From assembly GCF_017874575.1 (NCBI RefSeq), contig NZ_JAGGLU010000008.1, positions 1-64,000 on the forward strand: a stretch of DNA of 64,000 bases, written 5' to 3'. The stretch comes from Lactobacillus colini (GTDB lineage Bacteria; Bacillota; Bacilli; Lactobacillales; Lactobacillaceae). The notes beneath the pieces were generated by a model. The model did not search any database. It was not told the origin of the DNA and saw nothing but the letters and a program-made list of their open reading frames with translations. Position numbers and translations under genes: made by a program. Each line of letters begins with the position of its first letter. Positions within the stretch are counted from its first letter, which is position 1. Shown here one piece after another: positions 10,096-18,295 of the stretch.

Positions 10096-10114
10096 TAGAA
10101 CGCGATCCTTTCAA

Positions 10115-10276
10115 TTAGAAATCTTTATAAATAAAACTTGCTCCACCAATCCCACTATACGAATAAAGGTAGACAAGTACAACCAAGATGGCAAAATAGA
10201 ATATCGTCTTAGCAATAAATAAGCCGATCTGCTTACCTCTGGTGTTTTGATGGTCAGTTTTTGGTTTGTCTGTCAT
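10115..10276 (-). CDS. dltX: small membrane protein DltX
   Basis: 53 residues (MTDKPKTDHQ...SFIYKDF), one membrane helix at about 20-40 and a conserved-looking C-terminal GASFIYKDF tail typical of DltX, the short first gene of Gram-positive dlt operons. DltX carries D-alanine handed over by DltB via its C-terminal motif. GAGGTG lies just upstream of the ATG. It is followed by dltA after 19 bases. Confidence 0.9.
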   Translation of the reverse strand: MTDKPKTDHQNTRGKQIGLFIAKTIFYFAILVVLVYLYSYSGIGGASFIYKDF

Positions 10277-10363
10277 TCTTACACCTCGTTATCTTTCCCT
10301 AATGTTACAACAATATTACAAAAATAGCTAATCATTTTAGACAATCTTAAAAAATCGCCGCAT

Positions 10364-10378
10364 GCTACGATTATAACA
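10364..10378 (-). promoter_or_regulatory. candidate dlt operon promoter (extended -10)
   Basis: On the minus strand TGTTATAAT (TATAAT at 10375-10370) is an extended -10 box about 90 bases upstream of dltX. No clear -35 is seen. The long leader could carry regulation, but no structure was recognised. Confidence 0.45.
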
Positions 10379-10398
10379 GATATTATTACTTATTTTTG

Positions 10399-10692
10399 TT
10401 ACAACTTATGATGTGTTTTAACACTACGATAAGCAAACCACAAAAATATTGCCTGCAAAGCTGAAGCAAAGATAAGACCAAAGATCATGACTGTCATAAT
10501 CCACTTAGAATTTTGCCACCGATCTGTCTTAGCTGTAGCTAATAAATACGCCGAAAAAATAATTACTATTACTAGAGTTGCTATAAAGGTAATGTTACCC
10601 GTAATCTTATATAATTCTAGCATCCCAGTACCGGCAACTAATCCACTCCAACCAGATACTCTTACCCAAAAGGTCGATTTATTCCTTATCAT
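10399..10692 (-). CDS. small multi-spanning membrane protein, unknown function
   Basis: 97 residues with three hydrophobic segments (about 14-27, 33-52, 65-88) and a basic C-terminus (KTHHKL). It starts 8 bases after the preceding gene with AGGTGAATAA before the ATG, so the two are probably one transcript. I recognise no family. Its position just upstream of dlt suggests an envelope role, which is only contextual. Confidence 0.7.
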   Translation of the reverse strand: MIRNKSTFWVRVSGWSGLVAGTGMLELYKITGNITFIATLVIVIIFSAYLLATAKTDRWQNSKWIMTVMIFGLIFASALQAIFLWFAYRSVKTHHKL

Positions 10693-10700
10693 TTATTCAC

Positions 10701-11852
10701 CTAACTTCCTAATAAGGCATTAATGTTTGCCGATAAGACACGATCAACTACCACTATAGAATCCTTGGCATACTTACTTGCCCCTGATTCAAATAATAGT
10801 AATAACTGCCCCTGATAAGCATAGATCTGCTCTAGGTACGGTGGCACTGTTATTACCTTATCAGCCTTCGATTCATCTAAGTTATTAATAGCTGAGGCTG
10901 GGAAGAAGTATAACTTAGAATCTTGGCTGCCATATGACTGACTCAGAATAATCCAATCACCATAAACTGCCACTCCTTGAATCTGACGATCCATAGCAGC
11001 TGCACCAGAGCCTGAAGCCCAAGAAGCCGTACCTGTAGTGGCCTTAATCTGATCACTAGTAATTGTGTCTTTGAACTGGCCAACTCTTGGAATCGGATAA
11101 GTAACAATTCTTCCCTTATCATAAGTATTGAAGAAGCCAACAAGCAATTGATTATCATCATAAGTTACAGTCGATGCGCGTTCAATCGTTGGTAAGCTAA
11201 CTACGTGGTTATAAGTAATGAATTGCAATTTTTTAGAATAATGATAATCTTTTAAATCCTGATAAGTAAACGACATCAAGGCCGATTGGCCTCCTTGGCT
11301 GCCTGTAATCCAGATATTCTTAGCAACCGGATCATAGGCTATCCCGCCAAGATGGGGAGAGCCCTTTACTTGAATTGTCTTAATATAATGACCATTCTTC
11401 TTACTCAAGACATAGATTACCGACGAATGCTGGTGGGTTGAATCGTAGGCAGTGATTAAAATATAATTGCCAGCTATTGTTATACCTTGCGGCGTCATTG
11501 TTCTTATCTTAGTTAGTTTATTCTTAGTAAAAGAATAGGCTTTTGTTTGAACTTGGCCTGGAACTATCACATCTGAGCCGATATAACTCCTCTTAGGAGT
11601 ATTATAAATTGCCCTATAAAAGTCAGGATATTTTTTATTTAAATTCTTCTTTAAATAAGCTAGGCTGTGATGACCAGCGCTAATGCTGGTTCCATCTTTA
11701 GCTAACTTTAGACTGGGGCGACTATTGAACTTCTTAGTTATGGCAGTATGGGCTTGAAAAGTTTTAAAAATATAGACACCACCAGTTGCTAGACCAGCAA
11801 GCACTAAAAAAATAAAAAAATTTTTTCCTATTGTAATAATTCGCTTACCCAA
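10701..11852 (-). CDS. membrane-anchored extracellular protein, beta-propeller-like
   Basis: 383 residues. The start codon is TTG, supported by a strong AAAGGAG eight bases upstream and no nearby ATG. An uncleaved signal-anchor (about 11-29) is followed by an extracellular domain with repeated strand-rich segments such as MTPQGITIAGNYILITAY, HLGGIAYDPVAKNIWITG and IQGVAVYGDWIILSQSYG. These look like blades of a beta-propeller. No catalytic motif was recognised. It is cotranscribed with the 97-residue membrane protein downstream. Confidence 0.75.
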   Translation of the reverse strand: MGKRIITIGKNFFIFLVLAGLATGGVYIFKTFQAHTAITKKFNSRPSLKLAKDGTSISAGHHSLAYLKKNLNKKYPDFYRAIYNTPKRSYIGSDVIVPGQVQTKAYSFTKNKLTKIRTMTPQGITIAGNYILITAYDSTHQHSSVIYVLSKKNGHYIKTIQVKGSPHLGGIAYDPVAKNIWITGSQGGQSALMSFTYQDLKDYHYSKKLQFITYNHVVSLPTIERASTVTYDDNQLLVGFFNTYDKGRIVTYPIPRVGQFKDTITSDQIKATTGTASWASGSGAAAMDRQIQGVAVYGDWIILSQSYGSQDSKLYFFPASAINNLDESKADKVITVPPYLEQIYAYQGQLLLLFESGASKYAKDSIVVVDRVLSANINALLGS

Positions 11853-11943
11853 ATTTTCGGCTCCTTTTAGCTAATTGGTTTAATTATAACGAAAAACTTT
11901 TTATTTTTAATTAAGAATGAAGAAATTAATCCTAACCTTCAAT

Positions 11944-13749
11944 TTAAAAGGCACCACCGCCAGATCCTCCACCAAAGCCACCTGAACTTCCGCCTGAAAA
12001 CCCGCCAGAGCTGCCAGAACCTGAGCTTTTAACACTAGCTCCATGTTCTAAGCTTGAAGAAAAGCTATCCGCAAAGCCAAGATCTAAGTGATGACTTACC
12101 CAGATCCCACTTACAAATCCATTAGATAATTCTTGCTCAGAGAATTCGGTATGCAATTCATCAATTACCTTATCTGACAAGCCAAATGCAACGGCATAAG
12201 GCATGATATCTTCCCAGAAGATCAACTCACCCACATCTCTCATCTTGAAGTTACCAATATCTTTAATCATCTTCTTGAAGCTACGAACTTGATTAGTTAA
12301 TTCACTTCCTGAATTAGTATAAAACGAAGCCCGATAATTAAAGTAGAGATAAGCAATAGCATCTAAAGCAACCAAGCCCCACAATATATATGTCGGAATT
12401 TTTGCTTTAAGTAGTGTCAATAAACACCAACTGATGACGAACATTCCAATCGAGCTAAGCATTAAGGCTGACTTAAGATTAGAAATCCTCTGCCATAAAG
12501 CTTCATTAATATAACCTGCAGCAATAACTTTATTAAATTGCTCACTGCGCCATTCTTGATACTTGTTAGCAAGATTATCCGACTTAATATCTCTCATCCG
12601 CTTTGTAGTAAATGAATGTCCATCACCTACATAGTCAAACAAGTATGCTAAGAGAGACTTTTCATTTTTTAGAGTTTCATCAATTAAACTAATCTGGTAA
12701 TTTTCATCCTTACCAGAAAGCTTTTCAATTTTAAGGTGCTTTTTACCAGCTAAAGCGGTTATATAAGCAGTAAATGCCTCGGAATTAGGCTCCTGTCCGG
12801 TATCTAAGATCTGAGCAGCAACAGGACTAACTCCAGGTATCTCATAGCTTCTAGACAAGGCGCTCATCTTTTGTGGTTTAGGAGCAATATTTTTAGTCTT
12901 TAAAATTTTAAAAATAAGAAAAATTGAAATCATCCCACCAGCAATAACTGCCGCCAGACTGATTATGATATGAACTATTCTTTGCCTTGCTCGCTTACGA
13001 TTAGCTAGGGCTGCTAGCTTCTTTTCCTGGGAAATAATTGCCTGCTTATGAACTTTATTTTTAGTATTTTTGTTTAAATTAGTAATACTCTTGGGAAAGA
13101 TTGTATGCAGTTCAATTCCCTCATCCCCGCTTACATCATTATCTTCTAGCACTAACTGCCCTTTATCCCTATTGACTTCAATGTAACCGCTACTTGCGCC
13201 ATGAGCCCAAGCTCTTAAGTCTGGAACCTGCTTACCATTATTGATAGTAACTCTTACTAGCACTTTATCTAAGTCTGTATCCCAGCCATTACCAATAATC
13301 TTAAAATTAAGCTCAGCAGTATCCTTCCAATTAATAATTGCATTAGTAATGGTATAACGATAACTAACGGTCACCCTAGAATCTTCCTTAATATTATGAA
13401 AGACCTTGAAGCGATAACCCTGATCGTCCTTAGTTAGCTGATAGGTATTATTAGCTCCCTTACCAGGCTTAACTATTTCTTGATTAGCATTATTAGTCTG
13501 AATAGTAACTACCGGATCAATTAAAGCCTGGTTAGCATCTAGGTTCTGACGATAATAAATACCATGCGCCGAACTATCGAAGCTATATTCAATCTTGCGG
13601 CTAATAGATAAAGAGCCGTTAGGATTCACCTTAGCATTAACTTCTACATTATTTATATCATAGTCAACGTCTGCCTTAACTTGTGTAGTACTAGTTAAGC
13701 AAATAATCAAACTAAAAAACGCTGCTATTAATGTAACCAACTTCTTCAT
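11944..13749 (-). CDS. DUF2207-domain membrane protein with Gly/Ser-rich C-terminus
   Basis: 601 residues. Signal peptide (1-26, cleavage near VKA-DV), an extracellular beta-rich DUF2207 region (about 27-225), a membrane helix near 263-281, a cytoplasmic stretch, two more helices around 425-465, and a Gly/Ser-rich tail (GGFSGGSSGGFGGGSGGGAF). This layout is typical of DUF2207 proteins, whose function is unknown. GAAGGGAA precedes the ATG. The small RNA gene at 13.9 kb starts divergently 140 bases away. Confidence 0.85.
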   Translation of the reverse strand: MKKLVTLIAAFFSLIICLTSTTQVKADVDYDINNVEVNAKVNPNGSLSISRKIEYSFDSSAHGIYYRQNLDANQALIDPVVTIQTNNANQEIVKPGKGANNTYQLTKDDQGYRFKVFHNIKEDSRVTVSYRYTITNAIINWKDTAELNFKIIGNGWDTDLDKVLVRVTINNGKQVPDLRAWAHGASSGYIEVNRDKGQLVLEDNDVSGDEGIELHTIFPKSITNLNKNTKNKVHKQAIISQEKKLAALANRKRARQRIVHIIISLAAVIAGGMISIFLIFKILKTKNIAPKPQKMSALSRSYEIPGVSPVAAQILDTGQEPNSEAFTAYITALAGKKHLKIEKLSGKDENYQISLIDETLKNEKSLLAYLFDYVGDGHSFTTKRMRDIKSDNLANKYQEWRSEQFNKVIAAGYINEALWQRISNLKSALMLSSIGMFVISWCLLTLLKAKIPTYILWGLVALDAIAYLYFNYRASFYTNSGSELTNQVRSFKKMIKDIGNFKMRDVGELIFWEDIMPYAVAFGLSDKVIDELHTEFSEQELSNGFVSGIWVSHHLDLGFADSFSSSLEHGASVKSSGSGSSGGFSGGSSGGFGGGSGGGAF

Positions 13750-13850
13750 TGTTTCCCTTCTTTCTTATCAAGAGTTGTCTTTTAGTTCATAATACAAACT
13801 TTGACTAATTCTCACAAGATTTAAACTTTTTTATGAAAAAACATCACAAT

Positions 13851-13879
13851 TTGTTCACAATTTCTATCTATTATATAAA
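13851..13879 (+). promoter_or_regulatory. promoter of small RNA copy 1 with upstream direct repeats
   Basis: TTGTTC (13851-13856), 17-base spacer, TATAAA (13874-13879). CACAATTT occurs twice with an 11-base step just upstream and across the -35, the spacing used by OmpR/PhoP-type regulators. Copy 2 at 34.03 kb keeps the pattern. Confidence 0.6.
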
Positions 13880-13885
13880 CCATAG

Positions 13886-14046
13886 CAGATGGGAATTATC
13901 CCAAAAGCTATTTAGCATTAACATCCAACTTTTTTATTTTCATTCTTACTCCTCCAAGTAGATTGAACATATTTGTCAGTTATCATAACTGACCACAATT
14001 TATCCCATACTTTTGGCTCGCATCATTCCCAATGCGAGCCTTTTTT
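13886..14046 (+). ncRNA. small RNA gene, copy 1 (about 160 nt, intrinsic terminator)
   Basis: No reading frame of note, but a promoter, hairpins and a terminator line up. Hairpins are TGGGA/TCCCA, GCTA/TAGC and GTCAGTTA/TAACTGAC; the end is GGCTCGCAT/ATGCGAGCC plus six T. A single-stranded ACTCCTCC, complementary to a Shine-Dalgarno sequence, lies between hairpins (about 13949-13956), and CCC-rich elements recur, including UUCCCA in the terminator loop. A near-identical copy lies at 34065-34226 with a completely different terminator stem but the same loop. This points to an sRNA that pairs with ribosome sites. I know no name for it. Confidence 0.75.
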
Positions 14047-14049
14047 ATG

Positions 14050-14094
14050 CTAAAAAAGCTTGGTTTTAATTAGATTTCAAAACCAAGCCTTAAT
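14050..14094 (-). terminator. terminator of the decayed membrane-protein gene
   Basis: On the minus strand GGCTTGGTTTT/AAAACCAAGC followed by TTTTTT, downstream of the pseudogene at 14196-14636. Confidence 0.75.
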
Positions 14095-14195
14095 TATATA
14101 TGTTTTACTCGTGGGGATAGTTAAGCTACTTTACTTATAAAAAAGAGTATTCCGAAACTTTTTTAATTTAGGTTAAATTTAAGTGGATCCTGCTT

Positions 14196-14636
14196 ACCAA
14201 CTTTTATATTATTTTTACCCAAACATACAAAAGTACAGTAGATAACAATATTAATGCAACATCTGCAACAATAAGTACAGCTATAAGCTGGCTAACAGAC
14301 AAGATGGTAACGGGATTATTTAACACAAATAAAACTACCCCAGTAATATTAAGCCTTCTCCTATTTGGATAATCTTTTTCTTCATATCAGATATAGTCTG
14401 AACTTCTGGTAACAAAGTCCTAGAAATGTAAAAGTCTATACATAAATAAAAAACGTTATAATCATAATAATCATTATAACTATATTAACTGGTAATTTCG
14501 TTTTCAAAAAAGGTGATCCATCTAAAACAATAAAACCCAGTAATAATATATTTAATAGAATAAATGCTCTAATAATCGACTGGCTATCTTTCTTTTCAAT
14601 TCCCTCATCTTTGATTTTTTTCATATTTCTCTCCAA
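14196..14636 (-). pseudogene. decayed copy of a four-helix membrane protein gene
   Basis: The first 66 codons (14636-14436) read MKKIKDEG..DSQSIIRAFILL and then stop. The DNA that continues to about 14200 matches the second half of the intact gene at 32485-32946 almost base for base (for example CCCAAACATACAAAAGTACA), but with frameshifts and a short deletion near 14350. It is therefore a broken paralogue of that gene. Confidence 0.85.
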
Positions 14637-15002
14637 AATAAGCTATTTAAACAATTTGCAATAGCTACACATAATTTTAAAGATGAAGTATACTTTCCTA
14701 ATTCTATTAACGAAATAGTTGGTATATTTATGACAGTTGCATCAACGACATCTTGAATCATACTTTAATTTATAAATCTAAAATATAAAGAGATTCTTAC
14801 ACTATGAAAAATATATTACTAATTGAATAAAAATAGATACTAATTAAGAAATTTCTGCTTTTATTAAATTAATTTATATATCTAATTTTGTTGCTTTCAA
14901 GTTTAAGATAAAGATTAAAAAATAATTTCTTATTGCTTTATAACAAGTGTATTTGATAAAATTATTAAAAAATAATTTTAAATTATACTTTGGAGGTTTA
15001 AA
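14637..15002. other. AT-rich non-coding stretch with a repeated mini-ORF element
   Basis: No gene is supported. It holds a copy of a repeat shared with 63574-63639 (see repeat entries) and two direct copies of TTAAAAAATAATTT (about 14916 and 14965) before the 163-residue secreted protein gene. These could be regulator sites. Confidence 0.4.
14781..14843 (+). repeat. repeat element A, copy 1, with an 8-codon mini-ORF
   Basis: About 60 bases similar to 63574-63639. Both contain TTACACTATGAAAA, an ATG preceded by AAGAG-type purines, and a stop after 8 codons (MKNILLIE here). GATACTAATT follows in both copies. Confidence 0.5.
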
Positions 15003-15494
15003 ATGCACAAAAAAATTAGAAAAACATTACTGACAGTTTTATCAGCATTGATTTTAAGTGCACCAATAGTTGGAACTTTTTCTAGTAAGATTGTTAATGC
15101 TGATTCCGTTGAATCTTATAGCAATAATCAAGGAAATGAAACTCAAACTTTTATAGTTCCTCATAATAATGTAATTCTTGAAAATCCTAATTCGATTTCA
15201 GAAAGTAAATTAGGTAGTGGAGCAATAAAATATGCAATCAAACAGGTTTTAAAACATCCGCGTGTATTTGCAAGTTACATTGGAAAATTTATGGGTAAAG
15301 GTGCAGAAAAAGCAGTATTAAGAAGTTTTAATAAAGAAATAGCCCCAAGATTAAAACCACTACTCAAATATACTGATGGACTTGAGGATGCCGTAGCGAT
15401 GGCAGTATATCGTGGAGTAAAGGCAGCAACACACAATGAATATTTAGCAAATATGGCTAAAGTTGGTGCTAAAATTGCAATTGGATTAATGTAA
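15003..15494 (+). CDS. Sec-secreted cationic helical protein, bacteriocin-like candidate
   Basis: 163 residues, no cysteine. Signal peptide with KKIRK start, hydrophobic core and likely cleavage IVNA-DS at about 33. The mature N-terminal part (34-70) is Asn/Ser-rich; the last 95 residues from GSGAIKYAIKQVLKHP are predicted helical and rich in Lys/Arg with small residues (AKVGAKIAIGLM end). TTGGAGGTTTAAA precedes the ATG. The next gene, 12 bases on, encodes a small acidic protein of immunity-protein size. Sec-dependent helical bacteriocins of this size exist (EntV, streptococcin A-M57 type), but I see no proof of homology. It could also be a cell-surface protein of other function. Confidence 0.75.
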   Translation: MHKKIRKTLLTVLSALILSAPIVGTFSSKIVNADSVESYSNNQGNETQTFIVPHNNVILENPNSISESKLGSGAIKYAIKQVLKHPRVFASYIGKFMGKGAEKAVLRSFNKEIAPRLKPLLKYTDGLEDAVAMAVYRGVKAATHNEYLANMAKVGAKIAIGLM

Positions 15495-15506
15495 AGGGAA
15501 TAATCT

Positions 15507-15866
15507 ATGTTTAATGGGAATGTTACTAAAGAAAATAATTTGGCTGTAACTAAAATGTTATATGAGGCAGTCCATGAAATGGCGCTATCGCGGTCTGATA
15601 CAATTGAGCACCCTGTATCTTTAAGCTTATTTTTATTAGAAATGGGTGTAGATGACGTGAGCATTGAAGATAAACTTATTAAAAAAGCAGTTGAGATGGT
15701 CTTTTCTGCAGAGGATCCAATGGAATTAACAACAGAAGATTTTCAAAGAGAGTTTAAAAAAATATCTCTATTAATTGGGGATGCAGGTTCAGTGAAATAT
15801 ATTCTAAGATGGATTGGAATGTATGATGTTCCTAAAATTTATCCGGTAGCTGTAAACTTGGTGTAA
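15507..15866 (+). CDS. small acidic cytoplasmic protein, candidate immunity protein
   Basis: 119 residues, no signal peptide or membrane segment, largely helical and acidic (for example LLEMGVDDVSIEDKLIKKAVEMVFSAEDPMELTTEDFQREF). AAAGGGAA lies upstream of the ATG and the gap to the secreted-protein gene is 12 bases. Bacteriocin immunity proteins are commonly helical, about 90-120 residues, and placed right after the toxin gene. I do not recognise a specific family, so the immunity role is inferred from context. Confidence 0.65.
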   Translation: MFNGNVTKENNLAVTKMLYEAVHEMALSRSDTIEHPVSLSLFLLEMGVDDVSIEDKLIKKAVEMVFSAEDPMELTTEDFQREFKKISLLIGDAGSVKYILRWIGMYDVPKIYPVAVNLV

Positions 15867-16217
15867 AAATCAAGCAAGATAATGATTGCCACAAGATGTG
15901 TCATACATTTCCCATAAAAATAGCAAATAGTGCTGCTTTCAAAGATTGATGCAATTACACTAAACAGTCTAAGCTAAATAGTGAATTAATTATGATACGA
16001 TCCCACCTAAAGTCAAGTAATATCAATTGATTTATATTTAAAATAGTCAGAAATTACTCATTTTTGGCTGCTAATTTATAGTCATAAGTTTGTTTATTGT
16101 GAATAAGCACATAAGAAAAGTGTTCTGAAACACTAAGTGAGTGTTTCAGAACATTTTTTAATGCTTTGGGATAGATTTTTAACATGCAAACAAAAGAGCA
16201 TTTTACTCTCTTTTCCA
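15867..16217. mobile_element. IS terminal relic and non-coding DNA
   Basis: No gene. TGATACGATCCCACC with AGTCAAGTA (15993-16019) matches, in opposite orientation, TGATACGACCC with AGTCAAGTA at 27683-27663, where it follows a transposase fragment. It is probably a solo terminal repeat of the same IS type. A hairpin repeat follows at 16110. Confidence 0.5.
16110..16165. repeat. hairpin repeat B, copy 1 (bidirectional terminator)
   Basis: TGTTCTGAAACACT/AGTGTTTCAGAACA hairpin with T runs usable in either direction; about 58 bases are shared with 17823-17880. It lies just after the AAA ATPase gene, which is read toward it. Confidence 0.7.
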
Positions 16218-17489
16218 TTACCATGCCATCTTCAGCAAAAATTTATAAAGTGATACTAACTCAATTCTTACATCATTTTGAGTAATAGTTTGTTCCTGTT
16301 CCATAGTAATAATGTAAAGTTTTTGAATATTACTATCATTCTTAGCCAATTTTATCAAATTGCCAAGCTCTCTTTCCGAAGAAAATTCATCAACCATCCA
16401 GCTTACCTGAATTGCAGTATGCTTATTTGGTAGATAAAAATCAATATCGATTCCTGTCTTTTTGGAATGCAAGTAATACAAATCTTCTGAAAATCGATTA
16501 TACAAAGCAATGGCAACAATATTTTCCAACAGAATGCTATCTTTTTGAAACAAAAACAGATTCAAAATTCCGTTATCTTGGAAATAAAACTTTGGCAAAC
16601 TTTCTCTTTCAGAAAACTTAGCCGCAAAATTCTTGATATCAAACAACAGAAAAGCTTCCCTAGCGAAATCAACATAATCCATTGCACTTGGAACACTGAT
16701 GGTATTACCTGTACTTTTTACAGCTTTAACCAAGCCGTTGTAAGAAATTTCATGCATTACTGTTTGAGCAATTTTAGTGATCAACAAACTTAATGATTTC
16801 TTATTTCTAACTGAGTTTCTTCTAATAATATCGCCTAAGTAGATATTTTGGTAAATGTTAGTTAGATAATCTCTAACATCTAGCTGTGTTAACCTTTCTG
16901 GTAAACCACCATTATGCAAATAATCATCAGTTGCAGCTTTAATCTTCGCTAATAATGAATTAGTGTATAAAGCCGCTTCATCATGTTGAATATTTTTAGC
17001 CGTTAGAAATTCTTTTAAATTATAAGGCGTAATTAGTTTCATCATGTAGCGGCCACCAAGTTTACCAATAATTTCAGAACTCATCATTTTTGAGTTAGAT
17101 CCAGTAATATATACCCTTTGATGATCATCAGCCATTCGTCTAGCAAAACTTTCCCAACCATCAATATTTTGGATTTCATCGAAAAAGAAGTAAGACTTCT
17201 CATCACTTAATTCATTGGCAACTACCACGATGTCATTGAACTCATTAATAGTCATTTGTTGCAGACGCTCATCTTCAAAATTAATGTAGATAATCTGCGA
17301 CCAATCAACTCCATTTTTAATTAACTTTTGAACAATTTCATGTAAAATCATCGTCTTACCTGCACGACGCATTCCTACCAAAACATAATTATCATTAGGA
17401 GCAAATTGATAGTCTCGTGGTACAATTTCTTCATTTCTAATAATTTCATGCTGAGAGAAAATGATGCTCTTAAGTAATGCGGATTCCAT
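16218..17489 (-). CDS. AAA family ATPase with DUF4143-type C-terminus
   Basis: About 423 residues from ATG 17489 (AGAAAGAG upstream; an in-frame GTG lies 9 bases earlier). Walker A GMRRAGKT, Walker B YFFFDEIQ, sensor region VYITGSNSKMMSSE, then the arrangement GGRYMMKLITPYNLKEFL typical of AAA_14/DUF4143 ATPases. Near the C-terminus GIDIDFYLPNKHTAIQVSW resembles a PD-(D/E)XK-like nuclease strand. The function of this family is unknown; many members are accessory genes. It is flanked on both sides by copies of hairpin repeat B. Confidence 0.88.
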   Translation of the reverse strand: MESALLKSIIFSQHEIIRNEEIVPRDYQFAPNDNYVLVGMRRAGKTMILHEIVQKLIKNGVDWSQIIYINFEDERLQQMTINEFNDIVVVANELSDEKSYFFFDEIQNIDGWESFARRMADDHQRVYITGSNSKMMSSEIIGKLGGRYMMKLITPYNLKEFLTAKNIQHDEAALYTNSLLAKIKAATDDYLHNGGLPERLTQLDVRDYLTNIYQNIYLGDIIRRNSVRNKKSLSLLITKIAQTVMHEISYNGLVKAVKSTGNTISVPSAMDYVDFAREAFLLFDIKNFAAKFSERESLPKFYFQDNGILNLFLFQKDSILLENIVAIALYNRFSEDLYYLHSKKTGIDIDFYLPNKHTAIQVSWMVDEFSSERELGNLIKLAKNDSNIQKLYIITMEQEQTITQNDVRIELVSLYKFLLKMAW

Positions 17490-17733
17490 TTTTAACACTC
17501 TTTCTGCTTAGTATACTTTATAATTTTATCACGTTTTGTTTAGTACATTTAACAAAGATATACTATTTTGTTAAATATGTTGAATAAAGATAATTATGTA
17601 ATAACAGAGTACGTATAATTTATTAACTACTTGTCCTATATTTGACTTATTAATTTTTAAGAAGACAAAAATATAGCACAACTTTATGGTTTCCAAACTT
17701 AAAAAATAAATTTAAGCTCAGAGTAAAACTGAG

Positions 17734-17789
17734 GTGGGTCAAATATAAATTAGCGTTTTATGCTTAAGTGGATCAAGTTTATATTAGCG
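17734..17789 (+). repeat. tandem 22-base units, candidate IS21-type end
   Basis: GTGGGTCAAATATAAATTAG (17734 on) and GTGGATCAAGTTTATATTAG (17768 on), both continuing with CG, 34 bases apart. A related unit GTGGCCCAAGTAAATATTAG lies at 62653. Multiple direct repeats at ends are a feature of IS21-like elements; no transposase remains. Confidence 0.4.
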
Positions 17790-17822
17790 AATATAAGAAC
17801 TTAAAAATCAAAGAAACCACTC

Positions 17823-17880
17823 ACATAAGAAAAGCGTTCCGTAAACACTAAGTGAGTGTTTCAGAACGCTTTTTAATGCT
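17823..17880. repeat. hairpin repeat B, copy 2
   Basis: Same orientation as the copy at 16110-16165. The core AAACACTAAGTGAGTGTTT is identical, while the outer stem differs (AGCGTTC/GAACGCT in place of TGTTC/GAACA), a change that preserves pairing. It lies upstream of the AAA ATPase gene. Confidence 0.65.
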
Positions 17881-18173
17881 TCTAGATAGGTTATTATCAG
17901 CATTGTAGAGTTTAGTTTGTAGAGGATTTAAGACATCCTCGCATATTATTTTATGGAGTTACTTAGCTGTTATAAAGAATAAGTTGCCGGTGTGCCGTAT
18001 TTTTCTGGCTAACTATTTATCATCTAAATTTATCCCCTCCAATTAATACTGTGCTTTCGGCGAATAAAATTGACTTAGGATTATTTGCTAGCAGTATTAG
18101 AACTTATTGATTAATTGGACTCATGATAGTCTTGATTACTATTGAAACTGTAAAATTTTAACAATTGTTTTTA

Positions 18174-18240
18174 CGTATTTTAACAAATTTCCAGTCTGAA
18201 TTTTAATATTTTTCCGCCCTGAAATTTAACATTTTTCCAT
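18174..18240 (-). repeat. three tandem units of about 23 bases
   Basis: On the minus strand GGAAAAATGTTAAATTTCAG, GGAAAAATATTAAAATTCAG and GGAAATTTGTTAAAATACG occur in series. They may be a relic of multi-repeat IS ends or a protein-binding array downstream of the flavoprotein gene. Confidence 0.45.
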
Positions 18241-18295
18241 CAGCAATTTTATTTTACAATCTAACACTTTTTAACTTGCACATTTTAGGGATGCA

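Larger units (their letters stand above)
17490..18295. other. 806-base gene-free stretch of repeat and IS-end debris
   Basis: Contains a tandem pair of 22-base units (17734-17789), hairpin repeat B copy 2 (17823-17880) and tandem units at 18174-18240. No reading frame or ribosome site worth calling was seen. Confidence 0.6.

Noticed and set aside
15275-15664. A 129-codon minus-strand frame under the secreted-protein and immunity-like genes.
   Set aside because: Antisense to two well-supported genes, no ribosome site, composition of a shadow.
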